Positions 45,522 to 53,591 of a DNA stretch of 64,000 nt are shown piece by piece. The stretch covers positions 682,001 through 746,000 of the forward strand of contig NZ_JACIDZ010000001.1 in assembly GCF_014196625.1 (NCBI RefSeq), read 5' to 3'. The notes under the pieces are model-generated. The model made no database searches. It had not been told where the DNA came from and was given only the letters and a program-made list of their open reading frames with translations. This DNA is from Martelella radicis (lineage in GTDB: Bacteria; Pseudomonadota; Alphaproteobacteria; Rhizobiales; Rhizobiaceae). The position numbers and the translations under genes are program-made. Numbering within the stretch: position 1 is the stretch's first letter; every line of letters starts with the position of its first letter.

Positions 45522-45549
45522 AGAGCGGGTCACCGAAGCAACCCGCTCT
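45522..45549 (-). terminator. Hairpin terminator of the leftward operon
   Basis: AGAGCGGGT and ACCCGCTCT form a 9-base stem with a 10-base loop. On the minus strand a short T run (TTTGTC) follows. It lies 93 bases downstream of the last gene of the leftward operon. The T tract is short, so efficiency is uncertain. Confidence 0.5.
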
Positions 45550-45641
45550 CATCAGTCTCATGCGGAGCACCCGTCCCGCTGATACGCTGCGATCGTGCCG
45601 AGATCCCGACGGGATCATCTTCGACCGTCAGGCGTATTGGC

Positions 45642-46283
45642 TCACACCTTGCCGATCACGGCAAGCGGCACGACCATCGGCGTCAGCCGGCCGAACAGAT
45701 CAACCTCGACCACGACATCACCCTTGCCCTTGCTGTTGGCCGTGACCACCGTGCCGACCTGTCCCTCGAAGATCCCGTCGCCGATTATCACCCGGTCGCC
45801 GGCTGCGACCATGACATCGCTGTGGCGCTCATAATCGAAGTCGCCATTGTCGGCCTTGCGCATGATCTGAGCCACCTTGTCATCTGAGACAGGGTAAGGC
45901 GTCTCCCAGCCACCGAGAATGGCGATGACATGATCAAGCCTCAGCAGGCCTCTGAGCGCCCTCGCCGTGCTGACAAAGCGGACAAGCACATAGCCGGTCA
46001 TCAGCACTTCGTCCCTGACCGGCAGCATCCGCCCGCGCCTGCGCCTCTGCTTGCCCTTGCGCATCGGCACAAGCGCCTCGGCGCCAATGTCCTTCAGAAC
46101 CGTCTCCACCTGCTGCTCATGGCCCGGATGAACCGCTGCCACATACCATGTCGCCTGGTCATGGGCTTCCGTCAGGGCATGCTGCTCATCAAGCCGCATG
46201 CGTCTGAGGGCTGCATCCCGTTCCAGACGCCGAAGGCTGTCCTTGCCGAGTTCGGCCTCAAGGCTCGTCATATCCCGTGTCAT
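45642..46283 (-). CDS. NusG/RfaH-like transcription elongation factor of the element
   Basis: The 213-residue protein has an N-terminal helical extension (about 1-45), then an NGN domain (TWYVAAVHPGHEQQVETVL; GYVLVRFVSTARALRGLL), and a C-terminal KOW-type segment (GDRVIIGDGIFEGQVGTVV). NusG paralogues of this sort travel with polymerase and prevent early termination in long operons. It is last in the leftward operon and overlaps the upstream gene as ATGA. It is distinct from housekeeping NusG, which is shorter and normally sits by ribosomal protein genes. Confidence 0.85.
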   Translation of the reverse strand: MTRDMTSLEAELGKDSLRRLERDAALRRMRLDEQHALTEAHDQATWYVAAVHPGHEQQVETVLKDIGAEALVPMRKGKQRRRRGRMLPVRDEVLMTGYVLVRFVSTARALRGLLRLDHVIAILGGWETPYPVSDDKVAQIMRKADNGDFDYERHSDVMVAAGDRVIIGDGIFEGQVGTVVTANSKGKGDVVVEVDLFGRLTPMVVPLAVIGKV

Positions 46284-47029
46284 TGTGCTGCTGCCCCGCT
46301 TGTCCGTCCGATCCGTTCCAGCCTGTCGAAGAAGGCAGCAAGCGCCGCCTTCGGTCCGTCCTCATCAGGGATGGGCGGGAAGTAGACCCATTCCACCCGT
46401 CCCGTATCGGGTAGCCATGGATAGCCATGGGCATGATGCTCCGCCTCCCATGCCCGCCAGAGATTGCCATCCACCCTCACCTGCTCGAAGTCTGCACCAA
46501 GCAGCACGGTTTGCGGGGAAACCCTGACACCGCGTCCGGGATAGCGGATGGCCTGTTCATGCATGGCATTGACGGCAGGCCAGCCCATTTTCTGCATGCG
46601 CTCGCGCCAGAGTGCCTTGCGGTCTGCCCTGCCATCGGCAATCTGGCTTTCCTGGAAGCGGGTCAGCGGTGGAAGCCGGGCGCAGGGATCAGCAAGCCGG
46701 ATGAAGCGTTCGGCCATCCATGCCTTGCCGAAGGTCGCGGCAGTCGACGGGCCTGTTGTTGCCTCCATCCCTTCCGGCACCTCCTGCCAGCGCCGTTCCT
46801 TCAGATAGGTGCTGGCAGCAAACTTCACCGTCTGTCCCTTCATCGCCGAGAAGCTGAGAAAGGCGGGCAGCAGGGAGGCAGCCGCTTCACGCTCTGAATG
46901 TTGAAGCGCCTGCCATTCGGCAAAGGCGCGTTCATCACTGTCATCGCCAAAGGTCGGCCATTGCCGGTAGAATTTGAGGAAGGCCTTTCTGACAGTCTTC
47001 CGGCTTGACGTATCGCTCTCAGTGTTCAT
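46280..47029 (-). CDS. Hypothetical protein in the element replication operon (249 aa)
   Basis: The start at 47,029 has GGAGG at 7 bases; a longer frame overlaps the upstream gene further. The sequence is rich in Trp and Arg (KFYRQWPTFGDDSDERAFAEWQALQ; STYLKERRWQEVPEG), a helical pattern often seen in phage replication-associated proteins of alphaproteobacteria. The KFYRQWP segment and the YLKERRW segment recall C-terminal parts of replication initiator or DnaT-like proteins. The end (EHHAHGYPWLPDTGRVEWVYFPP) is Trp/Pro rich. No named family was recognised. Confidence 0.7.
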   Translation of the reverse strand: MNTESDTSSRKTVRKAFLKFYRQWPTFGDDSDERAFAEWQALQHSEREAAASLLPAFLSFSAMKGQTVKFAASTYLKERRWQEVPEGMEATTGPSTAATFGKAWMAERFIRLADPCARLPPLTRFQESQIADGRADRKALWRERMQKMGWPAVNAMHEQAIRYPGRGVRVSPQTVLLGADFEQVRVDGNLWRAWEAEHHAHGYPWLPDTGRVEWVYFPPIPDEDGPKAALAAFFDRLERIGRTSGAAAQ

Positions 47030-47513
47030 CGGCTTCCTCCTTGACCATGCGGGCTGCTGCAGCATTGGCCAGCATCGCCCTGACGGAGGCTGCCTTCTTC
47101 CGGCGACGTTCGCGTTCCTCCTCGCTCATCTGTCTGGTGAGACGCCTGCGCTCTTCCATGGCCTTCAGCCGTTCCCGCTCCAGCACCAGCATCTCCCGGT
47201 CATGGCGGGCGGCCTCGTCGATCATGGCGGAAAGCTCTGCCGGTTTGGGCAGGAAGGAGCGATAGCGCTCATAGCGTCCAAGCCTGAGGTTCTCGAACAC
47301 ACGGCGCATGGCGGCGATCGGCTTGCCGCACAGCACTTCGGCATAAAGCTCAGGCGCCATATCCGGGTCGATACTGTCTGGCACCACGAAGCCGCGTTCG
47401 ATCAGCTTTGTCAGCATCAGGTCTGACTGGTAGCTTTCAGCCGGTTCAAGCGCTGCCTTCAACCGTCCAGTCTGATCTGTCGATGTCGATGATGTCTGCA
47501 GTTGCGTTGCCAT
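47019..47513 (-). CDS. Hypothetical helical protein (164 aa)
   Basis: The N-terminal half contains LMLTKLIERGFVVPDSIDPD, and residues 85-164 form one long Arg/Glu-rich helix (AARHDREMLVLERERLKAM, then RRRLTRQMSEEERERRR), probably a coiled coil. It overlaps the upstream replication-protein gene by 68 bases and the downstream gene by 11, which supports a compact, coupled operon. No family was recognised. Confidence 0.65.
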   Translation of the reverse strand: MATQLQTSSTSTDQTGRLKAALEPAESYQSDLMLTKLIERGFVVPDSIDPDMAPELYAEVLCGKPIAAMRRVFENLRLGRYERYRSFLPKPAELSAMIDEAARHDREMLVLERERLKAMEERRRLTRQMSEEERERRRKKAASVRAMLANAAAARMVKEEADEH

Positions 47514-48507
47514 TGTCCTGCCTCATGCGCTTGTGGAGGGCTTCGCTGACCCGCCTGTTGTGGTCCCGGATCTGTTCGGAGCGTGATTGCCTGCCGGAGG
47601 AGGATGGCGGCGCTCTGGCTGGTGCGGCTGCCGGCCTGTCGGTCCAGCGGTCCTGATTGAGCCATGTCGAGAGATTGCACCACGGCCTGTCATCGCGTTT
47701 GGCGACGTAGCGCTTCAGTCCCTCCATGATCGTGTCGAAGTCGGCGCGCTGGCGTGCCGAGGCCCAGGCCTTTGCCGCTGTCTTGCGGGCGACCTTCTGC
47801 GGGTAGAGCGGCCAGACATGGGTGTCGAACTCGGCTGTCAGGCCGGTGATGTCACCGCCATGACGGCGGGAGCGGCGTTTGCGGTCTGTGCCTGTCGAGG
47901 CTGAGGATGACCCGGTTTGTTGGTTGGCATCAGTTGCCTCGTCTGCATCGAAGGCTTCGGAAGCTCCGACCCTCCCTGCCCTGTCCGGCTTGGCGCTGAG
48001 ATCGGCCTCGGGTTCTGCCTCGAACAAACCCTTGTCCGCCGGTTCGGGGGGAACTTTCTTTTGGGCCCCTTTAGGGGCCTTTTCTTTAAGGGGGGAATTT
48101 TTCTCTTGGGGGGTATGGGGGGTGTTCTCTTTTGCCGGCTCGCCAGCAAAACCCGTCACCGTCTTAAATTCAGACGCAGGCGTCTTAAAACCGTCTGAAG
48201 CCGTCTTAACCTGCCCGTCTAGCGTCTTAATCCCGTCTGAAAGCTTCTTAGTAGCGTCTGAATCGGTGGTTTTAAGACGCTGTTCAGACGCCTTGCGCCG
48301 TTCATAGTAGCGACGGTTGCGCGCACGCCGTGATGCGCCGGCCTCTCCACAGGAGCTGCCAGCGTCATCGACACCCGTTCCGGTGCTGTCGTCGGGTCCG
48401 ACAAACACAGGCTCGCGTTCGGCCAGTGCCTGAGCCGTGCGGCCGATCAGATCGGCATCGACCCCGGCACGCACCATATCGGCAATGAGTGCGGCAACCT
48501 GAGACAT
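47446..48507 (-). CDS. Replication initiator-like protein (353 aa)
   Basis: The N-terminus (about 1-80) contains an RNRRYYERRK segment. The middle is long, hydrophilic and repetitive (KT-rich, residues about 75-120, then Pro/Glu/Ala-rich). The C-terminal domain (about 230-300: FDTHVWPLYPQKVARKTAAK, then AWASAR, WCNLSTWLNQDRW) is the module found at the C-end of many phage replication organiser proteins. The repetitive segment is encoded by a dense array of octamers (see the repeat feature), as in lambda O whose gene contains the origin. Start and upstream stop overlap by one base. Confidence 0.7.
   Translation of the reverse strand: MSQVAALIADMVRAGVDADLIGRTAQALAEREPVFVGPDDSTGTGVDDAGSSCGEAGASRRARNRRYYERRKASEQRLKTTDSDATKKLSDGIKTLDGQVKTASDGFKTPASEFKTVTGFAGEPAKENTPHTPQEKNSPLKEKAPKGAQKKVPPEPADKGLFEAEPEADLSAKPDRAGRVGASEAFDADEATDANQQTGSSSASTGTDRKRRSRRHGGDITGLTAEFDTHVWPLYPQKVARKTAAKAWASARQRADFDTIMEGLKRYVAKRDDRPWCNLSTWLNQDRWTDRPAAAPARAPPSSSGRQSRSEQIRDHNRRVSEALHKRMRQDNGNATADIIDIDRSDWTVEGSA
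48160..48290. repeat. Phased octamer array (possible replication origin iterons)
   Basis: CGTCTTAA and CGTCTGAA alternate in one stretch. Plus-strand copies begin at 48,160, 48,181, 48,192, 48,202, 48,223, 48,234 and 48,255, with imperfect ones at 48,216 and 48,245. Inverted copies lie at 48,169, 48,272 and 48,283. Steps are mostly 10-11 bases, one helical turn. The array is inside the replication protein gene; a strongly biased purine/pyrimidine stretch follows at 48,060-48,125. Origin function is inferred. Confidence 0.5.
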
Positions 48508-49295
48508 CAGCCGAGTTCCCGTTCGACCCGCTTGCCGAGACGATTGATCTCGTCGGCCTTCTTCGAGATGTCCATCGCCATCTTCACCAGCTGATCATGC
48601 GCCTCGCAATGGCGCTTGCGGGCGGCCATGAAGCCAGCATGAAGACGCTCGAATTCTTCCCTTTCCTGCCCATAGCGATCCAGCAGCGGGTTGCTGCCCT
48701 CAGGCCCGAAGAAGGCCTCTCGCACCTCGCTCACCCATGCCCGGGGAACGTTGAGGTCACGGGCCACCGTCGTATCCGTCCATGAGCCCCCATAGGCATT
48801 GTCACCATAGACGTCATCCAGCTTCTCCATTATGATCCGGCGATCATCCCGGCCCATCTGCGGCGGGAGGTCAGCCTGGATACCTGGAGCCTCGGTCGGG
48901 GTTGGCGAGGCGGTGATCGCTGTCGTCTTTGCTGCGGCCTTTGCCGTTGCCGCCTTTGCCGTTGTCTTGCGCGGTCCTGCCGCCATCGTGCCGGCTCCTT
49001 TCGTCGTCTGTTTCCTGTCTGAAGAAGATCTGCGGCTGCAGGCCGGGCAGCGGTCCTCGGCCGGTGTCGCACCGACCAGCCAGCCATGGGCCCCAAAGGC
49101 CGCAATCGCCGCCGCCGGCTCTCCCTGCCTCAGCGCTGCCGTGGCCGGCACATAGCCCGCCGCCTCACAGCAGCCACAGACAATGCGCAGTGCCGATACC
49201 CGGCTGCTGCCGCTGGCAATGCCAGTGCGTTCGAAGTGGCGGATATGTTGGGCGTCGGCTTGCGTTGGTTTTGTTTGTGCTGATAGGTGGCTCAT
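48507..49295 (-). CDS. Hypothetical protein with cysteine-rich N-terminus (262 aa)
   Basis: The start at 49,295 overlaps the methylase-like stop as ATGA. Near residues 40-85 two cysteine pairs (CGCCEAAG and CPACSRR) could bind zinc. A low-complexity Ala/Thr/Lys linker follows (about 95-135). The C-terminal 110 residues are helical with DDVYGDNAYGGSWTDTTVARDLNVPRAWVSEVREAFFG, a helix-turn-helix-like segment, and then a coiled-coil-like end. A DNA-binding accessory role is plausible; no family was recognised. Confidence 0.65.
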   Translation of the reverse strand: MSHLSAQTKPTQADAQHIRHFERTGIASGSSRVSALRIVCGCCEAAGYVPATAALRQGEPAAAIAAFGAHGWLVGATPAEDRCPACSRRSSSDRKQTTKGAGTMAAGPRKTTAKAATAKAAAKTTAITASPTPTEAPGIQADLPPQMGRDDRRIIMEKLDDVYGDNAYGGSWTDTTVARDLNVPRAWVSEVREAFFGPEGSNPLLDRYGQEREEFERLHAGFMAARKRHCEAHDQLVKMAMDISKKADEINRLGKRVERELG

Positions 49296-50071
49296 GCGGA
49301 GGCCTCCTGCATGGCTTTGCCGGCATGACCGCCCCATTGCTCTGCCATGGCATCGGCGATGCCCGGATATGTTCTCGAGCGCAGACGCCAACGGTCCGTT
49401 CCGGGTGGCGCGCGGTGCACGATCGACCAGCGCCTGTGATCATCCGTTCCCGGCTTCGGCGGTGTCAGCCTGTCTGTCGGCATCAGCTTCGGCAGGCCGC
49501 GCAGATAGAGCGAGGTGGCCTTGAAGGCCCTGTCGCCGAACCACCAGGGCTGGACCGTCTGGGCCGGCGGTTCATAGCCGGCAATACGGGCTTTGGCATG
49601 CCGGTGCATGACCGGGTTCTCGACGGCAACCCTCTCGATCCTCGCATTCCAGCAGGCAGCAAACAGATCGGCCCCTTCATCCAGGAGCCGCCACATGATG
49701 GCGCGGCGCTCTTCCGTCGAAAGGACCGGCCATGCCTGCCGTTCTTCTGCCGTTGCCTCGTTTGGCGGATTGGTCGGCGGTCCGGAAAGCCAGCGCACCC
49801 CGCTGTTGCAAAGCCGCGTACAGGGCGGATGCATGACCGCCAGAAGGTCCCAGCCATCATCAAGGATATCCCGGATGTCGCAAACGATATGCCGGTTGCT
49901 GCCATCTTCGGCCGGAAGAAGGTCGCATGACCAGACATCATGGCCGCGTGCGGCAAAGGCACGGCGCACCATGCCGGATGTCTCGCAGCCGATCAGGATC
50001 CGCATCGGATGATCTGCCGCGATCACGGCAGTCGTTGCACTGGCGCTGTCAGTCCTAGCCATCCCGTTCAT
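49292..50071 (-). CDS. Phage-type cytosine methyltransferase-like protein
   Basis: The start at 50,071 overlaps the GcrA-like stop as ATGA; the longer frame to 50,206 is rejected. The protein starts with a SAM-binding-like strand and loop (MRILIGCETSGMVRRAFAARGHDVWSCDL, split by family variation) and has MHPPCTRLCNSG, where Pro-Cys corresponds to the catalytic motif of C5-cytosine methylases, then VENPVMHRHAKARI. Similar short enzymes are common in phages and islands and may modify element DNA against restriction. The target-recognition region is short, so specificity and activity are uncertain. Confidence 0.75.
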   Translation of the reverse strand: MNGMARTDSASATTAVIAADHPMRILIGCETSGMVRRAFAARGHDVWSCDLLPAEDGSNRHIVCDIRDILDDGWDLLAVMHPPCTRLCNSGVRWLSGPPTNPPNEATAEERQAWPVLSTEERRAIMWRLLDEGADLFAACWNARIERVAVENPVMHRHAKARIAGYEPPAQTVQPWWFGDRAFKATSLYLRGLPKLMPTDRLTPPKPGTDDHRRWSIVHRAPPGTDRWRLRSRTYPGIADAMAEQWGGHAGKAMQEASA

Positions 50072-50634
50072 GCCGCCCTCCCCGGTGTCCGGTACATCAG
50101 CTTCAGATGCTGCGGGCAGTAGGCAGAGCCCTCTGCTACCGGTCTGCCGCAACATGGTGCATCGGGACCAAGGGCATCCTCGCCACCGGTGATGATCATA
50201 CGGCACTGGAATTCGCCGCAGTCGATGAACGGAACCGTCTCCGATCCGGCAAGCTGCATATGCCGGGTGTCATAGGCACGGATGGCTGCACGCCGGCGTG
50301 CCTCGATCCGGCGCGCGGCTGCCAGCTCCTCTTCTTCTGCCGTCGGGTATGCAGGCTGTTGATGCGTTGGCGCTTTGATCCGCCCTCGCCCTGCTTTCCC
50401 GTTCTTTGTGGTCTTGCCGACCTGTGCTGCCTTTGCCGTCTCACTTGCCGGCTTCTTCGGCGGGCCCGGCTTGCGGGGAAATGCCCCCTTGGGAAAGCGT
50501 TCGGGATTGCGCGAGACAAGCCCGGCAATCACACCGCGCGAGACATCAAAGGCGGCAGCAATCACCGCAAGCGTCTCGCCTCCGCGATACATCTTCGCCA
50601 TCCGATCAAGCGCTTCAGGGTTCCAGCGTGTCAT
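50068..50634 (-). CDS. GcrA-like regulator carried by the element
   Basis: The start at 50,634 has GGAGAGG close upstream. The N-terminal DNA-binding segment (RWNPEALDRMAKMYRGGET, then VIAAAFDVSRGVIAGLVSR) and the C-terminal cysteine region (CRMII, CCGRPV, YCPQHLKLMYRTP) match the GcrA cell-cycle regulator layout. A basic linker joins them. GcrA binds sigma70 RNA polymerase and reads GANTC methylation in alphaproteobacteria. An element-borne version could tie element genes to the host cell cycle. At 188 residues it is near the usual length. Confidence 0.82.
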   Translation of the reverse strand: MTRWNPEALDRMAKMYRGGETLAVIAAAFDVSRGVIAGLVSRNPERFPKGAFPRKPGPPKKPASETAKAAQVGKTTKNGKAGRGRIKAPTHQQPAYPTAEEEELAAARRIEARRRAAIRAYDTRHMQLAGSETVPFIDCGEFQCRMIITGGEDALGPDAPCCGRPVAEGSAYCPQHLKLMYRTPGRAA

Positions 50635-50706
50635 CCAGCCTCTCCGTTCCGTTCGGGATGCCCGCCCCTTTGCCAAAACAAGCGGCGGGACACCCGAGCG
50701 GAACGA

Positions 50707-50928
50707 TCAGCTGAACCGTGGCTTTCGCCGCCAGTCGACCGCCGCCTCGACAGCCTCCATGCACAGCGCATCCATATCGTCTTCGCTCAGTTGATCGGGA
50801 TCGATGGTCTGGAGGATCCGGATGGTCTGAGAATCACGCACTGGCAGCCATGCATCCGGCCGCAGTCTGATCTCGCCTGGCATCACCCGGTGTGAGGGTG
50901 CTTCGGCAAAGGGAAAGGCGCCCTTCAT
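50707..50928 (-). CDS. Small hypothetical protein (73 aa)
   Basis: A short acidic protein with DSQTIRILQTIDPDQLSEDDMDALCMEAVEAAVDWRRKP. The start overlaps the upstream stop as ATGA, which supports a real coupled gene. No family was recognised. Confidence 0.6.
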   Translation of the reverse strand: MKGAFPFAEAPSHRVMPGEIRLRPDAWLPVRDSQTIRILQTIDPDQLSEDDMDALCMEAVEAAVDWRRKPRFS

Positions 50929-51428
50929 CGTGCTGCCCTCCCCTTGAGGACATCCAGACCACCGCCGGCAATCGCATCGATCAGGCAGCGCTTCAGCCGG
51001 TCATGACTGATCTCCTTGTCGGAAAGCTTCTCAAGGCAAAGCCTGGCTTCCGTCGGCGTCACATGGCCATCCGACAGCGCCTCCAGAATGGTTCCGGTCA
51101 GATCGCTTTCACTCGCCTGATCACCGGCAAGGCACTGGATCAGCGACAGCGCGCGTTCACGCCGCTCTCCCGAACCGGAAAGCCTGCGCCCCGTCACAGA
51201 CGCCATTGCCGCTGTCACCAGCGGCGCATCGGTATCCTCTTCCAGGATCCGCACCACCGGGATCGGCATGATGTCGGTCTCACGCTTGCCGTTCCAGCGG
51301 CCGACGGCACTGGTTGAACGGCTGGTGATCAGGGCCACGCGCTCAATCCCGCCGGCCCGGCGGATCAGGTCACGCTGGGCACAGCGGATAGCGAGGATGA
51401 ACGGATCGATTGCAGGTTCTTCGGCCAT
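50925..51428 (-). CDS. Phage-regulator-like HTH protein (167 aa)
   Basis: The start MAEEPAIDPF at 51,428 is chosen. Residues about 10-75 look like a Cro/CII-type helix-turn-helix (AIRCAQRDLIRRAGGIERVAL, then SRSTSAVGRWNGKRE). The C-terminal half is helical (LTGTILEALSDGHVTPTEARLCLEKL), possibly for oligomerisation. It is the first gene of the leftward operon facing away from the S24 repressor, the position of a cro or cII gene in lambdoid elements. Family assignment is tentative. Confidence 0.65.
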   Translation of the reverse strand: MAEEPAIDPFILAIRCAQRDLIRRAGGIERVALITSRSTSAVGRWNGKRETDIMPIPVVRILEEDTDAPLVTAAMASVTGRRLSGSGERRERALSLIQCLAGDQASESDLTGTILEALSDGHVTPTEARLCLEKLSDKEISHDRLKRCLIDAIAGGGLDVLKGRAAR

Positions 51429-52055
51429 GTCTTTCCCTTTCGAAGACACAAAAAGACATTCGCGCCGGGAAAGGCCCGGCGTCGTTTCCCATGGCGGGAG
51501 GGTGGATCGCGGTTTAGGGTCGGATCAGTCGAACAAAGCCGCTAGGGCGGGTGCAGTCGGGAAGGACAGGATGACAGGAGTGCTGCAGCCTGCGAGCGCA
51601 ATTCACAGCAGCGCCGAAGCAGGCTCCCACAAGCCCTGCTCCGGCGCACCCGGCACAAGCAAGCCCGAAGACTGCCCGTGCATCGCGCGCTACAACAGGC
51701 CACGGGAGATGTGGCTCTGCGCGCGCGGAGTCGGATGTCAGGAAAAGAAAAAGGCCGTGCCTGACGCAAGGACATTGGCACGGCTTCACCGGAACGAAAC
51801 CGGCAAGGTGTCCGCGCGGATCTTTGGACACACGCGGATTGGGGGGATATGGAGAGAGGTGTCAGGATCATTGGGGAGCCACCGTTTCCAAAAAAGCGAA
51901 ACCCTTTTTGCTTGGCCCCTAATGATCGCAGGCCAAAATTGCCGCTCCGCAAAGCCGCAGCTAAACCAACATCGGAATAATCAATCAAAATGACTTGAGC
52001 CCGATTTCGTAGTCTCGGGATCTGATTTGCATTCCGCGCACTTTCCATAGCCCAT
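51429..52055. other. Long control region between the leftward operon and the repressor
   Basis: About 630 bases with no supported gene; long frames on both strands lack start signals and family features. CGCCGGG-AAAGG-CCCGGCG (51,463-51,481) forms a hairpin in the leader of the leftward operon, 35 bases before its first start, which could act in attenuation or antitermination. The leftward promoter probably lies near 51.9-52.05 kb, close to the operator palindrome. Confidence 0.45.
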
Positions 52056-52113
52056 GTTATGCATAACGCATCTACTCCAGTCAAGTCGAAACGCATCTAT
52101 ATATTATGCAAAA
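52056..52113 (+). promoter_or_regulatory. Operator and probable leaderless promoter of the island repressor
   Basis: The perfect palindrome GTTATGCATAAC lies at 52,056-52,067. A -10 TATATT at 52,100-52,105 places the predicted transcription start at the ATG at 52,113, with no room for a ribosome-binding site. The sequence ATTATGCAAAATGCAC overlapping the start repeats the operator half-site. The same organisation is seen at 106-170. Confidence 0.5.
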
Positions 52114-52736
52114 TGCACATCATGGATCCAGACCTGCGACCCGATGCGGCCATTCGACTAGAAACGGCCCGTAAAAAACGAGGCTTTCGCTCCGCCAAAG
52201 CAGCGGTGGACTATTTTGGCTGGTCGTACCCAACCTATAAGCAGCACGAGCAAGGCATCAGGGGTATTGGCCGAGCAGCAGCAAAATACGCTAAAGCATT
52301 TCGCGTAAGCGAAGGGTGGCTCTTAACCGGAGAAGGCGATGGGCCCGGTCCGACGGTTCCAATTGTTTCATTCACCCAAGCTGGAAAACTCAGCCCACCA
52401 AATGGCTACGTCGAATCCGATGAGTTTGTGACAATTCCCGCTGGTGGCCTGCCGCACGGTGACTGGATTGCTATACGTGTGCAGGGAGACTCCATGGACC
52501 TATTCTCCCCTCCCGGCTCACTGATCTTTGTAAACCGAAGCGAGCGTGAAGCCGTTGACGGCGCATTCTACGTTGTCACCACGGACGATGGGGAAGCTAC
52601 CTACAAGCGATACCGCAAAGATCCTGAGCGTCTTGAACCGGAATCCACGAACCGGGACCATAAGGCTATCTATCCGCGCTCTCCGCTGACAATCATTGGG
52701 CGCGTTCGGCGAACGCTATACGACTTCCCCGGCTAA
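52113..52736 (+). CDS. Phage-type repressor, HTH plus S24 peptidase (island)
   Basis: The 207-residue protein starts MHIMDPDLRPDAAIRLETARKKRG. An N-terminal helix-turn-helix (about 12-70) precedes an S24 domain with VQGDSMDLFSPPGSLIFV (catalytic Ser in GDSM) and later YKRYRKDP with the catalytic Lys region. It should keep the island quiet and respond to RecA, linking excision to the same damage that induces the mutasome genes on this island. Start choice is 52,113 on promoter grounds; 52,122 is also possible. It is divergent from the leftward replication operon. Confidence 0.85.
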   Translation: MHIMDPDLRPDAAIRLETARKKRGFRSAKAAVDYFGWSYPTYKQHEQGIRGIGRAAAKYAKAFRVSEGWLLTGEGDGPGPTVPIVSFTQAGKLSPPNGYVESDEFVTIPAGGLPHGDWIAIRVQGDSMDLFSPPGSLIFVNRSEREAVDGAFYVVTTDDGEATYKRYRKDPERLEPESTNRDHKAIYPRSPLTIIGRVRRTLYDFPG

Positions 52737-52834
52737 CCAGAACCACAGAATGCCTCATCAGAGGAAGGTGCCTTTGTCATTGTGAGGCCCTTGCTTTACC
52801 GCGCGTCCGACATCAGAGCGTTATCAATTATCAA

Positions 52835-52878
52835 AAAATATGCAATAAGCATATTTTAGTTGACAGCATATTTATGCA
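52835..52878. promoter_or_regulatory. Operators and promoter of the rightward integrase operon
   Basis: AAAATATGC and GCATATTTT are perfect 9-base arms around AATAA (52,835-52,857). A perfect -35 TTGACA follows at 52,860-52,865, and GCATA-TT-TATGC (52,867-52,878) overlaps the core promoter. The GCATA/TATGC half-site is shared with the operator at 52,056. This fits repression of the small-protein/integrase operon by the adjacent repressor. The -10 is not clear. Confidence 0.6.
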
Positions 52879-52946
52879 TGTTGCATCCTTCTCTTATCGG
52901 ACCCGCTGGCGTGTGCTTTACCTCTCGGCGAAGGGAAGGAACAACT

Positions 52947-53177
52947 ATGAAGCTGCTCACCATCTGCATGACTGTTACAAATGATCCCTGCGATAGACGA
53001 TGGTTGATTGACAAATCTTCATCTTCGAACATCAACCTACCCCGCCCTTTGAATGCCGAAGTCAAATCTCTCCAAGCGGCGGGACAGCGAACGGCATCGT
53101 GGCTCGGCTTCGTAGTCGGCCTCTGCTGCGGAATGAGCATCACCGCTGTCCTGGCGATTTCCATCCTTGGCAACTGA
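52947..53177 (+). CDS. Small membrane protein of the mobility module (76 aa)
   Basis: AAGGAACAACT precedes the ATG at 52,947. A polar first part is followed by a C-terminal membrane segment (GFVVGLCCGMSITAVLAISIL). The pattern G-F-x-x-G-x-C followed by ITA is shared with the 47-residue protein at 1108-1251 in the left element, at the same place after the repressor. Function is unknown. Confidence 0.6.
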   Translation: MKLLTICMTVTNDPCDRRWLIDKSSSSNINLPRPLNAEVKSLQAAGQRTASWLGFVVGLCCGMSITAVLAISILGN

Positions 53178-53210
53178 ACACCACTGCCAGCATAGCGAAT
53201 GGAGGCTACG

Positions 53211-53591
53211 ATGAGCGTCTATCTGATCAGGGCATCAGAAACCAAGAAGCTACATGGCATCGTCTGGGGCAGTCTCGACCAAATCTGGGATGTCGTGGAC
53301 GAGATCGAAGAACCCGAGTTCTTCGAATACGCGAAGCTAAAGCCCGGCGGCCTGATCTCACCAACCGGAATTGATCCTGCAAAATCATCCGAGACCCGCT
53401 TTAGCGAGATACCGCCCCTTCCAAATGGTGGTTTTCTGCCCGCTGACCTCGACCCTTCAGAACGGACTTTTGATGCACTATTCGATCCAGACGACCTTCG
53501 CTGGCGCCGCTTCGATGATACTCTAGGCAAGCACGGAATGGTTTCCCGGATCATGGCGAGTATAGATGCTCACAATGGTGATACACCATGA
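53211..53591 (+). CDS. Hypothetical protein (126 aa)
   Basis: GGAGGCTACG precedes ATG 53,211. The protein begins MSVYLIRASETKKLHGIVWG, with a DEIEEPEFFEYAKL acidic segment, and is soluble. It overlaps the next gene as ATGA. The left element has no counterpart between its small membrane protein and the 180-residue protein. No family was recognised. Confidence 0.7.
   Translation: MSVYLIRASETKKLHGIVWGSLDQIWDVVDEIEEPEFFEYAKLKPGGLISPTGIDPAKSSETRFSEIPPLPNGGFLPADLDPSERTFDALFDPDDLRWRRFDDTLGKHGMVSRIMASIDAHNGDTP

Noticed and set aside
48160-48290. Octamer array as a CRISPR array
   Set aside because: Units are 8 bases at 10-11 base steps in both orientations, inside a coding frame, with no spacers of CRISPR length and no cas genes.
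51268-51993. 241-codon plus-strand frame and the opposing 184-codon frame in the control region
   Set aside because: Both cross the leader of the leftward operon without ribosome-binding sites or domains. I treat the stretch as regulatory DNA.
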